Positions 43,869-53,251 of a DNA stretch of 64,000 bases are shown piece by piece. The notes under the pieces are model-generated. The model saw only the letters and a list, made by a program, of their open reading frames with translations, was not told the DNA's origin and did no database searches. A program made the position numbers and the translations under genes. The DNA is taken from contig NZ_WUBI01000001.1 of the NCBI RefSeq assembly GCF_009807035.1, positions 2,046,001 to 2,110,000 on the forward strand, in the 5' to 3' direction. Source of the stretch: Paenibacillus dendrobii. Its GTDB lineage: Bacteria > Bacillota > Bacilli > Paenibacillales > Paenibacillaceae. Within the stretch, counting starts at the first letter, position 1, and every line of letters begins with the position of its first letter.

Positions 43869-44772
43869 GATTTCCATTTTGTTGTTGCAGTCCGAAATAG
43901 CTGAGCAGAAAGGATCGGAACGCTTGCGCAACCCGCGGCAGCTTGTCATCGGAACGGTGAATCAGCCCAATCGTACGCGTCACCTTCGGTTCCGAAATTC
44001 TCACTCTCGCCGGCTGCAGCGGATTCGTTTGGAACAATGCCATCTCCGGCAAAATGCTCACGCCCATGCCCGCAGCTACCAGCCCGCGGATCGTATCCGT
44101 TTCTTCACCTTCAAAAGCAATCTTTGGAGTAAAGCCAGCTTCAAGACAGGCATGCCAAACAATCGGCCGCAGGGAGTAACCTTTGCTGAACAAGACGAAT
44201 TTGTCCTCTTTCAACTGATTCAAGGCAATGCTCTCTTCCTTGGCCAACGGATGGTTCGGAGGTAGAATCGCATACAGCTCTTCCGTCAGCATGATCTCAC
44301 CCTCCACCTGCTCATGTTTCTCCGGGAAAGGTGATATGAAAGCCAGGTCAACTTCAGCCGAGATTACGTCCCGAATCAATGAAGGAAACATCCCCTGCTT
44401 GAATCTGAATTTCACATTCGGATACCGCCGCTTGAATTCAGCAACGACAGAAGGGATCAGATGGATGCCCAGACTGTGTGGAAAACCAATCCGGATTTCG
44501 CCTTGCTCCGGGTCGAGAAATTCATGAACTTCTACGACAGCCTTATCCAAATCCTTCAGAATGCTGTCCACCCGTTTGCAAAACAACTGGCCTACAGGCG
44601 TTAACTGCAGGTTTCTGCCCTTCTGCATGAACAATTGGACTCCCAGTTCCTCCTCCAGCTGATGAATCTGACGGCTAACCGCAGACTGGGCCACATGCAG
44701 CTCTTCCGCCGCCTGGGTGACATGCTCTTTCTGCGCTACCTTCAAAAAATACTGCAACTGTCTTAATTCCAC
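43843..44772 (-). CDS. LysR-family transcriptional regulator, GltC-like
   Basis: 309 residues from GTG 44772. Winged-helix N-terminus MELRQLQYFLKVAQKEHVTQ and HVAQSAVSRQIHQLEEELGV, then the periplasmic-binding-like effector domain with DLAFISPFPEKHEQVEG and EGEETDTIRGLVAAGMGVSI. The start and the EYLDP-like linker (EVHEFLDPEQGEIRIGFPHS) resemble Bacillus GltC, the activator of glutamate synthase genes, but no gltAB is adjacent, so the target is unknown. The tail (NGNQKNTPVGS) is encoded by the terminator hairpin. Confidence 0.88.
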   Translation of the reverse strand: MELRQLQYFLKVAQKEHVTQAAEELHVAQSAVSRQIHQLEEELGVQLFMQKGRNLQLTPVGQLFCKRVDSILKDLDKAVVEVHEFLDPEQGEIRIGFPHSLGIHLIPSVVAEFKRRYPNVKFRFKQGMFPSLIRDVISAEVDLAFISPFPEKHEQVEGEIMLTEELYAILPPNHPLAKEESIALNQLKEDKFVLFSKGYSLRPIVWHACLEAGFTPKIAFEGEETDTIRGLVAAGMGVSILPEMALFQTNPLQPARVRISEPKVTRTIGLIHRSDDKLPRVAQAFRSFLLSYFGLQQQNGNQKNTPVGS

Positions 44773-44870
44773 CTGTTACTCGCTCCATTCTGCTTTTACG
44801 TGAGTCCGCTATATAAAATGAACGAAAGTTAGAAGAAGAATGCACTCATTCTTTAGTTCAATTTATGTCG

Positions 44871-45500
44871 TTATGACCGTTTAACTCTCTTCCTCAACAT
44901 TCTTGCCATTAATCCGTAAATAAAAAATCCGCCGACCAATCCACCCAGATGAGCCATCCAGTTAATGTTCATTCCCGGTGATACCATGGAAAAGATAACG
45001 CCAACAATCAGCAGCGCATACACCGTCTTTCGCGACGAGTCGTCCATCCCGTTTCTCTGCAGCAGGGCAATGTACAGAAACGCCCCGTAGACGCCGTAGA
45101 TGGCTCCTGAAGCTCCGATCGTCAGCAGCGTCTCTCCAATCCGATTATAGTGGGCAACAGACAAAATATTGCCGATCACGCCGCTCAGAAGATACAGCAA
45201 CGCGTATCTCCAGGCTCCAAGGAGCCGTTCCAGGGGAGGCGCGAATACAAGGATCGCAAAATCATTAAACAACAGATGAGAGAAGCCTCCGTGAAGGAAC
45301 ATCGACGTTACGTATCTCCACCACTCATTGTAGCCATCCACATTGGTCAAAGCGCCAAACCTGACGAGCGTATCATTATTTGAGGAGCCTCCGTTGAAAG
45401 ACACTACAATAAACATAATGATATTGGCCACAAATAATATCGTCGTAATGGGGTAGTACCTTAAATAACTTTTCCAGTTTTCATAGCGAACAAATAACAT
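44871..45500 (-). CDS. Rhomboid-family intramembrane serine protease
   Basis: 209 residues and six transmembrane helices. The catalytic Ser lies in TIGASGAIYGVYGAFL (GASG, about residue 125) and the catalytic His in NWMAHLGGLVGGFF (about residue 185). An HGGFSHLLFND loop carries the oxyanion/WR-like region (MFLHGGFSHLLFN). AAGGAAGTG precedes ATG 45500. Substrate unknown; bacterial rhomboids cut single-pass membrane proteins. Confidence 0.93.
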   Translation of the reverse strand: MLFVRYENWKSYLRYYPITTILFVANIIMFIVVSFNGGSSNNDTLVRFGALTNVDGYNEWWRYVTSMFLHGGFSHLLFNDFAILVFAPPLERLLGAWRYALLYLLSGVIGNILSVAHYNRIGETLLTIGASGAIYGVYGAFLYIALLQRNGMDDSSRKTVYALLIVGVIFSMVSPGMNINWMAHLGGLVGGFFIYGLMARMLRKRVKRS

Positions 45501-45676
45501 GTTACACTTCCTTTGCTAGAACCACCGGGACCTGGGTCGCCCGAATGATCCGCTCGCTTTATTTTCGCTCAATCATCAGCATACCCTAGCAAACTGATTG
45601 GACAATGCCTTTTTAAAAAGATTATAATGATCCTTGGCACGATTCGCCAATTTCCAGATCCGAAAGGAGAATCATC

Positions 45677-46195
45677 ATGACACAAGAACGTACAGGTGTT
45701 GCCACTTTCAAAGGCAATCCGCTCACATTGGTAGGTCCAGAACTCAAAGCAGGAGATCAGGCACCAGATTTTACTGTCAGTAAAAATTTGCTTGAACAAG
45801 CTACACTTCAGGATTATGCAGGCAAAATCAAACTGATCAGCGTTGTACCTTCCCTCGATACGGGAGTATGCGATGCTCAAACCCGCCGTTTCAACGAAGA
45901 AGCCGGGGCTCTGGGAGACGAAGTCATCGTCCTGACTATCAGCGCCGATCTCCCGTTTGCACAGGCACGCTGGTGCGGTGCAGCCGGTGTGGACCGCGTG
46001 GTCACACTTTCCGATCACAAAGATATGTCCTTCGGACAAGCCTACGGTGTTCACATCAAGGAATTCCGTCTGGATATGCGCTCCATCTTCGTTGTCGACA
46101 AAAACGATAAACTTACGTACGTGGAATATCTGCCCGAAATGACCGAGCATCCGAATTATGAAAAAGCGGTAGCCGCTGTTAAAGAATTGCTCTAA
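45677..46195 (+). CDS. tpx: Thiol peroxidase Tpx (atypical 2-Cys peroxiredoxin)
   Basis: 172 residues; AAAGGAG precedes ATG 45677. The peroxidatic Cys is in [20 protein letters not shown] (about residue 60) and the resolving Cys in ARWCGAAGV (about residue 94). Removes hydroperoxides with electrons from thioredoxin. Typical length and family ends ([23 protein letters not shown] region). Monocistronic. Confidence 0.95.
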   Translation: MTQERTGVATFKGNPLTLVGPELKAGDQAPDFTVSKNLLEQATLQDYAGKIKLISVVPSLDTGVCDAQTRRFNEEAGALGDEVIVLTISADLPFAQARWCGAAGVDRVVTLSDHKDMSFGQAYGVHIKEFRLDMRSIFVVDKNDKLTYVEYLPEMTEHPNYEKAVAAVKELL

Positions 46196-46296
46196 GGCCG
46201 AAGTTTTCCACAGATGACAGACCGCATTAAGAGTAGTTTTTCTGCGATTATAGAATGGTTCAGCTACGCTGAAAGTTATAGAATCTATAATCTTAA

Positions 46297-46337
46297 AAAA
46301 AGCGGGAGAAAGAGCCTTGTCCTTTCTCTCGCTTTTT
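46297..46337. terminator. Bidirectional terminator
   Basis: AAAAAGCGGGAGAAAG pairs with CTTTCTCTCGCTTTTT (one G-T wobble). Shared by tpx and the convergent DUF1499-like gene. Confidence 0.85.
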
Positions 46338-46342
46338 CAGTC

Positions 46343-46738
46343 TTATGATTGGGTTGTTTTGTATTTAGCCAATTTTTTGTCGAGTGCTGAAAACAGATTC
46401 AAAATAATGCGGTAATTCGCTCCGAGGTCACCCATGGAGCCTCTGGAAGCCGAGTACATATCCACTGCACTGCGAACGGGACCAACCGATAATACGGAAA
46501 CCGTAATATCTATTGTGCGTCCGAGAGATGTTCTTTTCTCCAGCGTAATTTCACCGACAGAAGGAACTTCATGAAGCACTTTGTAACCCGGAATTTTTTT
46601 CAGTGTCGAGGATATTTCCTCCCATGCCTTGTCTCTCGATAAATTGTAATAGCGCGTCTTCATCTTAGGATCTTTTGCCCGGTCGCTTGTACCCTCCTGG
46701 CTTCGAACGATCCCCACTAGAACTCTCTTTAACGACAA
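46343..46738 (-). CDS. DUF1499-like conserved protein
   Basis: 131 residues from TTG 46738, seven bases after GGGGG. Core KMKTRYYNLSRDKAWEEISS, TLKKIPGYKVLHEVPSVGE, then ITLEKRTSLGRTIDITVSVL and SAVDMYSASRGSMGDLGANY fit a DUF1499-like fold by my recall. Cytosolic, no signal peptide, no catalytic motif. Function unknown. Confidence 0.65.
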   Translation of the reverse strand: MSLKRVLVGIVRSQEGTSDRAKDPKMKTRYYNLSRDKAWEEISSTLKKIPGYKVLHEVPSVGEITLEKRTSLGRTIDITVSVLSVGPVRSAVDMYSASRGSMGDLGANYRIILNLFSALDKKLAKYKTTQS

Positions 46739-46899
46739 GACCTTTCCCCCTTTGTAGTAAGCATCATCAATACTTAACAGTGTATCATTGTTAGGGACAG
46801 AACAAAAGAGAAACTCGGGTAAAATGTGCCTTTACAGGCAAAAAACACCCCTGAATTCCGGAAATGATCCGCAAACGGAGTGTCTGGTAATTGTTCAAA

Positions 46900-47089
46900 T
46901 AAAAACCCGCCTATGCCGTCCGGTTAAATTGTCTTCTGAACCTGCTTTGGCAGGTGGGTGACCTCGGATGCGCTTTTGAAGTCCCCATGTCATATAGACA
47001 GGGCTTTTCAGCTACGCTTCGTAATGATCTCCCTAGACATTATCATTGGTTCAAAACAACGATTAACCGTGGCGAACATCGCAGGATGT
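46900..47089 (-). ncRNA. ssrS: Probable 6S RNA
   Basis: A 190-nt stretch without a gene, with its own strong promoter and T run at the end. Near the 5' end on the minus strand CCTGCGATGTTCGCC carries the TGTTCGC element common in 6S RNAs; near the 3' end GGCATAGGCGGG pairs with it (CCUGC with GGCGGG-side, AUGU with ACAU-like GCAU side), giving the closing stem. Between lie long paired arms (ATCATTACGAAGCG and CCTGCCAAAGCAGG hairpins) as in a rod-shaped RNA with a central bubble. 6S RNA binds RNA polymerase holoenzyme. Structure judged by eye. Confidence 0.65.
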
Positions 47090-47095
47090 AGTCTT

Positions 47096-47124
47096 ATTAT
47101 AGACCTATTTCAACAGAATGTAAA
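47096..47124 (-). promoter_or_regulatory. Sigma-A promoter of the 6S RNA gene
   Basis: On the minus strand TTTACA (47124-47119), 17-base spacer, TATAAT (47101-47096). Expected transcription start is near 47089. Confidence 0.8.
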
Positions 47125-47163
47125 CGTTGATGGAGAACATTCGATAAAAGCTCGAATTTCCTG

Positions 47164-47976
47164 CTAATCTTTTTTAACCGATTCCTTTTCCCGATAATCT
47201 TCGTCTTCCGGGTCGTTATCGTATGCATTCGAGTTCCCTTCAAGCTCAGCTGCTTCCTGCTCCTCAAGTTCCTTTAGTTTAATACGTTCGGCCTGTTCCT
47301 GCATCTTCGTAAACGTCGCGTAGAAGTTGAAGAATGCCCAGTAAGCGATCAAGCTACCCCCGAAGAAAAAGATGAGCGCCGGATACTTCGATCCGATAAA
47401 CAGCACCACAGCACTTCCCAGAACGGTGGTAATGACCCGAAGCGGCCGAATGATCGTGATAAGCACCGCATTTTTGAGAATTTGTAAAATGCCCATATGG
47501 TAGTGAACAATCATCGAGAAGAAATTAAACAACGAAACGAACAGCACAATCAGCAATATCAGCATCACAATACCGATGATCTGCAGATTGCTGAACTGCG
47601 TCATATAAACGGTATAATCGACCAGCATGATAACCAGCAATAGAACGTAGAACACGCCGCCGATCATGCTTTGCTTATAATTTTCCTTGTAGGATCTGAA
47701 AAACATGCTGAAGATTTTCACATCCGGATCACCCATCACCCATTTACGGACAACCGCAAACAGCGCGGCTGTTGCAGGAAATAATGTAAACGGTGCCACA
47801 ATACCCATAGCCCAATTCATTTGAAGCGACTCATTCGCACCTGTTACCAGCATTTTGGTCACCAGGAAAAAGAAAAACGGCGACGAACATAACATCCACA
47901 GGATGTTACTGTAAGCAAAGCGGGTAATCCATTCTGTTATTCTGTAAATACCGCCCATTGCACCCTTAAATTCCAA
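47164..47976 (-). CDS. YesL-like (DUF624) membrane protein
   Basis: 270 residues from TTG 47976, seven bases after GGAGG. About five or six transmembrane helices with the DUF624 opening (GGIYRITEWITRFAYSNILWML) and the PATAALFAVVRKWVMGD loop; an acidic cytoplasmic tail (LEEQEAAELEGNSNAYDNDP) ends the protein. YesL proteins often sit beside sugar ABC transporters and two-component systems; none is near here. Function unknown. Confidence 0.85.
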   Translation of the reverse strand: MEFKGAMGGIYRITEWITRFAYSNILWMLCSSPFFFFLVTKMLVTGANESLQMNWAMGIVAPFTLFPATAALFAVVRKWVMGDPDVKIFSMFFRSYKENYKQSMIGGVFYVLLLVIMLVDYTVYMTQFSNLQIIGIVMLILLIVLFVSLFNFFSMIVHYHMGILQILKNAVLITIIRPLRVITTVLGSAVVLFIGSKYPALIFFFGGSLIAYWAFFNFYATFTKMQEQAERIKLKELEEQEAAELEGNSNAYDNDPEDEDYREKESVKKD

Positions 47977-48079
47977 GAAAAAGCCTCCTCCTCCACTATC
48001 TATGCCTGTACATAATAATATACCGCATTTTAGCCTTACATTGCCAGAGCCTAATTTTCCGGGATATGGGTATAGGTCT

Positions 48080-48109
48080 ATACCTCAAGACATGAACCCT
48101 CATAATATA
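48080..48109 (+). promoter_or_regulatory. Mother-cell sigma (SigE/SigK) promoter of the YjcZ gene
   Basis: CATAATATA at 48101-48109 fits the SigK -10 CATANNNTA exactly and the SigE -10 closely. Seventeen bases upstream lies AC (48082-48083), the SigK -35, within ATAC (48080-48083), which also gives the SigE ATA at 18 bases. The gene product being a spore protein fits this well. Confidence 0.7.
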
Positions 48110-48153
48110 CACAGTAACCCAAGGGAATCAAACACTTAAGGAGGTAATTATAA

Positions 48154-48264
48154 ATGTCTAATGTTGCTGGATACGGTTATGGTATGGGTATGTGGGGTTC
48201 CACTGGAGCAATTCTGGTGCTCTTCATCCTGCTGGTTATCATCACACGCGCATTCATTTTCTAA
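48154..48264 (+). CDS. YjcZ family sporulation protein (36 residues)
   Basis: 36 residues; AAGGAGG lies about nine bases before ATG 48154. N-terminal glycine/tyrosine-rich part (GYGYGMGMWGSTG) followed by one hydrophobic helix (AILVLFILLVIITRAFIF), the standard YjcZ pattern. Such proteins associate with the spore coat or membranes of the forming spore. The sequence ends in a stop codon with no other gene in the 140 bases that follow. Confidence 0.85.
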   Translation: MSNVAGYGYGMGMWGSTGAILVLFILLVIITRAFIF

Positions 48265-48356
48265 CTTAGGGTTCATACAAAGTAAACAGGAATTAACCTT
48301 CCGTGAGTGCGATATGATACGAATCCAAAAAGCTTATACTTTCTGATATCTAAAAA

Positions 48357-48390
48357 AAGAGCCGAAGTGCAATTCTGCACTTCGGCTCTT
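48357..48390 (-). terminator. Intrinsic terminator of the DEAD-box helicase gene
   Basis: AAGAGCCGAAGTGCA (48357-48371) pairs perfectly with 48376-48390 across loop attc; seven minus-strand T residues follow. Confidence 0.92.
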
Positions 48391-48405
48391 CTTCATTTCG
48401 TTCTA

Positions 48406-50007
48406 TTAGCTGTTGTAGGAATCGTCACGTTTGGAAGGTCTTCTTCCTTCTCCGCTGTTCGTGCGCGGTTTGCGATCTCCGCTGTCACGATAAGAGGAAT
48501 CGCTGCGACCACCGCCGCTGCTGTTGCTGCGGTTGTATCCGCCGCGTCCGCCGTTATTATCGCGGTCACGGTTATATCCGCCTCTTCCTCCACCGCCGCT
48601 ATTGCCTCCACGGAATCCGCCATAGTTACCGGATGGTTTGCGGCCGTTGCGAAGATCTGGCTTACCGTTATTGTAACGGCGCTTCACGCGAATCGGATCC
48701 TCAGGTGTCAATTGGATTTCGGAATCGCGTTTCTCCCCTGTCAACATCTTCATAGCGCCAGAGAGGAGCTGTACGGAATCGTACTGTTCAAGAAGCTGAA
48801 TGGCAAGGCCTTTGTATTCGTTCAATTCGCCGGATTCGATGGTTTCGAGCAGGCGTTCTGCGATGATACGTTGTTTGCCTTCAATCGCCTCAGCGAGCGT
48901 AGGAAGCGGCTTACGGGTGATACGGTGACGTGTAACGCGCTCGATCAAGTGCAGATGATCGATTTCACGAGGTGTAACGAAAGACCATGCTGTTCCTTCT
49001 TTACCCGCGCGGCCTGTACGTCCGATACGGTGTACATAGCTTTCCGGATCTTGCGGAAGGTCGAAATTGACAACATGAGTTACGCCGGATACGTCGAGTC
49101 CGCGAGCTGCGACGTCTGTTGCAACAAGAACATCGATGCTTCCGTCACGGAATTTACGCATAACGGTATCACGTTGGTTTTGGGACAAGTCGCCATGAAG
49201 GCCGTCTGCAGAATATCCGCGTTTTTGAAGAGCTTCGGACAGTTCGTCGACACGACGTTTTGTACGTCCGAATACGATGGCAAGCTCTGGCGATTCCATA
49301 TCAATCAAACGGCAAAGCGCTTCGAATTTTTGACGTTCAGGTACTTCGATATATGCTTGGTCAATCAGTGGTGCGCTGACTTGTTTAGGTACAACCGATA
49401 CATGTTCAGGGTTTTTCAAAAATTGCTGAGCCAGTTTTTGAATATTTGGCGGCATTGTTGCGGAGAATAGCATGGTTTGGCGCTCATCCGGTACCAGCTT
49501 CAGGATGGATTGGATATCTTCCATAAAGCCCATATCCAGCATTTCATCGGCTTCGTCGAGGATGACGGTTTCGACATCATCAAGACGAATGGTTTTGCGG
49601 TTGATGTGATCGAGCAAACGTCCTGGTGTACCGATGATAATTTGCGGTTTCTTTTTCAATGCGCGAATCTGGCGTCCGATATCCTGACCGCCGTAGATTG
49701 GAAGCGAGCCGATGCCTTTAAAACGTGTCAGCTTTCCGATCTCTTCAGCAACTTGGATAGCAAGCTCACGGGTCGGGGTCATAACCAGCGCTACGATTTT
49801 ATCCGTGTCTTTGGAAATTTTATTAATCAGAGGAATGCCGAAAGCTGCGGTTTTACCTGTACCCGTTTGCGCTTGGCCGATCATATCGCGCCCGGACATA
49901 GCAATCGGAATCGACTGCGCCTGGATCGGTGTTGCTTCCTCGAATCCAAGCTCTGTGATGGCCTGAAGAACCTTTGGTTCAAGGCCTAAATCTGCGAAAT
50001 TTTTCAA
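48406..50007 (-). CDS. cshA: DEAD-box ATP-dependent RNA helicase, CshA-type
   Basis: About 533 residues. Helicase motifs in order: [14 protein letters not shown] (Walker A), [28 protein letters not shown] (DEAD), FSATMPP, then [10 protein letters not shown] and [10 protein letters not shown]. The C-terminal about 110 residues are glycine/arginine-rich ([15 protein letters not shown]) and bind RNA. TTG 50007 lies nine bases after GGAG and gives the family start [11 protein letters not shown]; the ATG at 50016 is only one base from that site. Likely part of RNA degradation or ribosome assembly, especially in the cold. Confidence 0.92.
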   Translation of the reverse strand: MKNFADLGLEPKVLQAITELGFEEATPIQAQSIPIAMSGRDMIGQAQTGTGKTAAFGIPLINKISKDTDKIVALVMTPTRELAIQVAEEIGKLTRFKGIGSLPIYGGQDIGRQIRALKKKPQIIIGTPGRLLDHINRKTIRLDDVETVILDEADEMLDMGFMEDIQSILKLVPDERQTMLFSATMPPNIQKLAQQFLKNPEHVSVVPKQVSAPLIDQAYIEVPERQKFEALCRLIDMESPELAIVFGRTKRRVDELSEALQKRGYSADGLHGDLSQNQRDTVMRKFRDGSIDVLVATDVAARGLDVSGVTHVVNFDLPQDPESYVHRIGRTGRAGKEGTAWSFVTPREIDHLHLIERVTRHRITRKPLPTLAEAIEGKQRIIAERLLETIESGELNEYKGLAIQLLEQYDSVQLLSGAMKMLTGEKRDSEIQLTPEDPIRVKRRYNNGKPDLRNGRKPSGNYGGFRGGNSGGGGRGGYNRDRDNNGGRGGYNRSNSSGGGRSDSSYRDSGDRKPRTNSGEGRRPSKRDDSYNS

Positions 50008-50341
50008 AATATTCATACTCCTTCTATATAGTGGACATTCCACAATCTTGTCTGTATTCTTAAGTAGCGGTAAACATTATATAGGTTAGCCATTCTTCAA
50101 AATTTATTGCATGGCTTATATTCTCTATAGCGTTTATCCAGGGCAAAAACAGCCTACAGAATTTAAGTAAACGGTAATTTTTCTCCTGAAACAATGTCAG
50201 AATAATACTATTGTACAAGCCTACTCAAGAACATCTAATACATTATATCACAAAATAAATTACAAACACCAGCGGCTTGAAAACAAAGGTTTATTTTCTT
50301 TTCACTTTACAATATTAAATATGAAATAGAGGTGGAGCACT
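50008..50341 (-). promoter_or_regulatory. Long leader and promoter of the DEAD-box helicase gene
   Basis: The 334 bases between the helicase and YitT genes hold no gene. On the minus strand TGATATAAT (extended -10, TATAAT at 50247-50242) predicts transcription from about 50235, leaving an unusually long leader of about 225 bases for the helicase mRNA. Long leaders often carry cold or autoregulatory control in such genes; no defined structure is visible by eye. Confidence 0.5.
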
Positions 50342-51166
50342 TTGCGGCTCGGCAATATCTGGAAATATCTCGTCGTCATCTTGGGTGCCGCCTTCATCGC
50401 GTGCGGATTCAATCTCTTTCTGGTCCCGCACCAGCTGCTCAGCGGCGGCGTATCAGGCCTATCCATGCTGGTGAATTATTTTACCCCCGTGGATCTCAGT
50501 ATCCTATACTTCGTGTTTAACGTACCGATCCTGGTTGCGGGCTGGTTCATGCTGGGCAAGCGGTTCATCATCCTCAGCATTGTGTCGGTAGTCGCTACCA
50601 CCTGGTTTATCGCCATCGTGCCGGTCAATCCCCTCGCCTCAGATACGCTGCTGGCAGCCGTGTTCGGAGGTGTACTGGTCGGAATCGGCGCAGGCATTTC
50701 GTTTCGTGCGGGCGGTTCGTCAGGCGGATTCGATATCGCCGGTTCCATCGTAACGCGCTATCGTGATTTCCCCGTCGGCAACGTGCTTGTTGCAATGAAC
50801 GGACTCGTCATCCTGGCCGCCGGCTATCTGCAAAAAGACTGGAACCTGGCCTTGGCTTCCATGGTATCGATTTTTGTGACAGGCAAAATCGTGGATATGA
50901 TTCATGTCAGCCATTTCAAGGTTACGGTATACATCATCACCAACGAAACCGAAGAGCTCTTGAAACAACTGTTAGTGAGACCGCGCGGCATCACCAAAAT
51001 TAAAACCGAAGGCGCCTATTCGCATGAATCCAAAGATATGCTCATGACCGTCACTACCCGCTATGAGCTTCAGGAACTGAAACGGATCATCAAGCAAACG
51101 GATCCCAAGGCATTCGTCAACATCGTCGAAACGGTCGGCGTCATGGGTTCCTTCCGCAGAAGCTGA
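50342..51166 (+). CDS. YitT family membrane protein
   Basis: 274 residues from TTG 50342 after AGGTGG. Five to six transmembrane helices with the family core SGLSMLVNYFTPVDLSILYF, then RAGGSSGGFDIAG, and a soluble C-terminal DUF2179 domain (VTVYIITNETEELLKQLLV, GITKIKTEGAYSHESKDMLM). Function not established for the family. Confidence 0.9.
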   Translation: MRLGNIWKYLVVILGAAFIACGFNLFLVPHQLLSGGVSGLSMLVNYFTPVDLSILYFVFNVPILVAGWFMLGKRFIILSIVSVVATTWFIAIVPVNPLASDTLLAAVFGGVLVGIGAGISFRAGGSSGGFDIAGSIVTRYRDFPVGNVLVAMNGLVILAAGYLQKDWNLALASMVSIFVTGKIVDMIHVSHFKVTVYIITNETEELLKQLLVRPRGITKIKTEGAYSHESKDMLMTVTTRYELQELKRIIKQTDPKAFVNIVETVGVMGSFRRS

Positions 51167-51349
51167 TTTTTAGGTCCGCTGTGTAAAAAAGAGGTGTTTT
51201 GTGGTATATTAATGGTGCGCGGTTCCTGCAATAGTTCCATGAGATTAGGATTGACCCGAATTTTTCCAAGCACTTAAACGCTTTTCCGATTCTCCTTGGC
51301 TTTAGAGTATTTAGGGCTCAAAGAATCTCGAGAGGAAAGGGTGATTTTT

Positions 51350-51544
51350 GTGGAAATGGAAACGGTAAAGTTGTCCCAAATCGTCATGAAGTGGTTCCCC
51401 GATATGATGCCTTTCTTGAAGCACAATGAACTGAATTCACTCATCGTGCTGCGGGACGGATTGGGTATCCTGGAACAAGATGATGCTATGGAGATTATCC
51501 AGTACAGTATCTGTGAACATCAAAGCTCTGCGCCTCTCCAATAA
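51350..51544 (+). CDS. Small conserved hypothetical protein
   Basis: 64 residues starting at GTG 51350, six bases after GGGTG in AGAGGAAAGGGTG; an ATG further up (51296) is in frame but lacks a site. Acidic and helical (TVKLSQIVMKWFPDMMPFL, ELNSLIVLRDGLGILEQDDA). Family not recognised. The 120 bases upstream of 51296 show a possible TATATT -10 near 51207 but no clear -35. Confidence 0.55.
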   Translation: MEMETVKLSQIVMKWFPDMMPFLKHNELNSLIVLRDGLGILEQDDAMEIIQYSICEHQSSAPLQ

Positions 51545-51580
51545 TTAAGATTGCTTTGGGAAGTAGTATGAAGATTGATC

Positions 51581-51634
51581 ATGCCGTCCGTTTTTCAGTC
51601 CCTGTTTCATACTGAAAAGCAGGCGGCATTTTTG
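51581..51634 (+). terminator. Intrinsic terminator
   Basis: ATGCCG(T)CCG...TTTCAG pairs with CTGAAA...GGCGGCAT (51612-51629), followed by a T-rich run. Confidence 0.75.
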
Positions 51635-51813
51635 TTTTTCCGATATTCGCAAAATTGTAAAAATGTTGCCAATCCCTTGCTGCATACGTATTTCAGGCAC
51701 ACCTAGGCAAAGCTAGAAAGTATAAAATGGTTTAACACAGAACCGTTCGGTTTATTAAAACTAGGAGGGGTGCCTCCATTCGAATTATTCCGCCAAATTG
51801 TTACAAACCTGTT

Positions 51814-51842
51814 GTTTTTAAGCTCATTTGTTCTTATATAAT
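51814..51842 (+). promoter_or_regulatory. Promoter of the glycosidase-like gene
   Basis: TATAAT at 51837-51842, 35 bases before the start codon; the -35 is weak (GTTTTT at 17 bases, or TTGTTT at 19). The rest of the 331-base interval 51545-51876 holds the preceding terminator and no gene; a GGAGGGGTGCCTCC palindrome lies at 51764-51778. Confidence 0.5.
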
Positions 51843-51876
51843 CATAATGTGAACGCTAACAAGGGAGAGAATTTTT

Positions 51877-53052
51877 ATGAACATCATCTGGGCTCTGCTG
51901 ATGATTTTGGGCAGCAGCGCGGCTCATCATCCGCAGAACGACAATCATCAAGTTGCAAAAATCATCGAATCATCCATTAATTCAGCCATCATTGCTTCGC
52001 AGCAAAAAGACGTGGCCGTAAGTGCGGACAACCCGCCAGCCAAGGTAGACCCCCAGGTGACAGCTCCCAAGGTCAAAGGTGTATACGTAACAGCTTACAG
52101 CGCCGGCGGCTCCCGGATGACCCAGCTTCTTGATCTGTTGGACAAGACGGAACTGAATGCAATGGTCATCGACATCAAGGATGACGCAGGATACATAACG
52201 TACAAGACGGATAATCCGGACCTGATCAAAAAGGGCAATCCCCAACCATTTATTCGTGACGTTCACGGACTGATGGACCGTCTGAAAAAACATAATGTTT
52301 ATCCGATTGCGCGCGTCGTCGTGTTTAAAGATACGGTTCTTGCCAAAAAACGTCCTGATCTTTCCTTTGTTAACAGTGATGGAACCGTATGGAAAAACGG
52401 CAAAGGCGACAGCTTCGTTAATCCCTTCAGTAAGGAAGTTTGGGATTACAACGTCGAAATCGCCAAAGAAGCGGCCAAGCTCGGATTCAAGGAAATCCAA
52501 TTCGACTATGTTCGCTTTCCCGAAGGATTCGAGAAGCGTGCCGATTCATTGAAGTACATCAAGAACGGCAAGTCTCGCGTGGATGCCGTCGCCGAATTCG
52601 TTCAATACGCACGTAAACAGCTCGCTCCATTGGGCGTCCGTGTATCGGTTGATATTTTCGGATATGCAGCATCCGTTCCTGCAGCAGAAGGGATTGGACA
52701 GGACTTCAACAAGATCTCCGAAAACGTCGATGTTATCAGTCCCATGGTATATCCAAGCCATTACACGACAGGCTGGTTCGGAGCGAAGGATCCGGATAAA
52801 GAACCCTACAAAACGATTAAGGGTTCAATGACGGATACGTTCAAAAAACTGACTCCGCTTGAAGATCAAAAACCAATCGTGCGCCCATGGATTCAGGATT
52901 TCACGGCCAGCTGGCTTGGCAGCGGACATTACATCAAGTACGGCAAGGCTCAAGTCGAGGAGCAAATACGTGCCCTGAAGGACATGAAAATCGACGAATA
53001 CCTGCTGTGGAATGCGACCAACCGTTATTCCCAGGGTGTGGATTACAAATAA
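51877..53052 (+). CDS. Putative exported glycoside hydrolase (DUF4015/GH13-like TIM barrel)
   Basis: 391 residues; GGGAG precedes ATG 51877. N-terminal hydrophobic stretch (MNIIWALLMILGSSAA) acts as a signal or anchor. The barrel starts at about residue 65 with VKGVYVTAYSAGGSRMTQLL; NAMVIDIKDDAGYITYKT, LMDRLKKHNVYPIARVVVFK and FKEIQFDYVRFPEGF follow, with DYVRFP being the family landmark, and VRVSVDIFGYAASVP, ISPMVYPSHY. The fold fits pfam13200 putative glycosidases. Substrate unknown, possibly wall glycan. Confidence 0.85.
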   Translation: MNIIWALLMILGSSAAHHPQNDNHQVAKIIESSINSAIIASQQKDVAVSADNPPAKVDPQVTAPKVKGVYVTAYSAGGSRMTQLLDLLDKTELNAMVIDIKDDAGYITYKTDNPDLIKKGNPQPFIRDVHGLMDRLKKHNVYPIARVVVFKDTVLAKKRPDLSFVNSDGTVWKNGKGDSFVNPFSKEVWDYNVEIAKEAAKLGFKEIQFDYVRFPEGFEKRADSLKYIKNGKSRVDAVAEFVQYARKQLAPLGVRVSVDIFGYAASVPAAEGIGQDFNKISENVDVISPMVYPSHYTTGWFGAKDPDKEPYKTIKGSMTDTFKKLTPLEDQKPIVRPWIQDFTASWLGSGHYIKYGKAQVEEQIRALKDMKIDEYLLWNATNRYSQGVDYK

Positions 53053-53076
53053 AAGCTTCGACATAACTTCAAATTA

Positions 53077-53103
53077 AAACCCGGCTGCTCAGGCCGGGTT
53101 TTT
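53077..53103 (+). terminator. Intrinsic terminator
   Basis: AAACCCGGC (53077-53085) pairs with GCCGGGTTT (53093-53101), followed by T residues. Confidence 0.85.
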
Positions 53104-53251
53104 CTCATGCGGACAAATAAAGCTGGACAGCTTCCGTTTCAGGCGCGCTGCCGGCTTTTCGGATTTCCCCTGTTCAAACACGGCCTTCTGCTCTACAATA
53201 GACTACTGTCACCATGATGTCAGAATTCAAAAACTGTGAGGCATACATGCT

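Noticed and set aside
46958..47167. 69-codon open frame in the interval assigned to 6S RNA
   Set aside because: No ribosome binding site, unlikely composition, and the opposite strand has promoter, structure and T run.
48307..49470. 387-codon open frame antisense to the RNA helicase gene
   Set aside because: Its Ala/Val-rich start mirrors the Gly/Arg-rich tail of the helicase; no start signal.
51690..51740. c-di-GMP-I riboswitch suggested by GGCAAAGCTAG and nearby GCACA
   Set aside because: Only fragments resemble the motif; the GAAA-receptor helices and order of elements do not fit.
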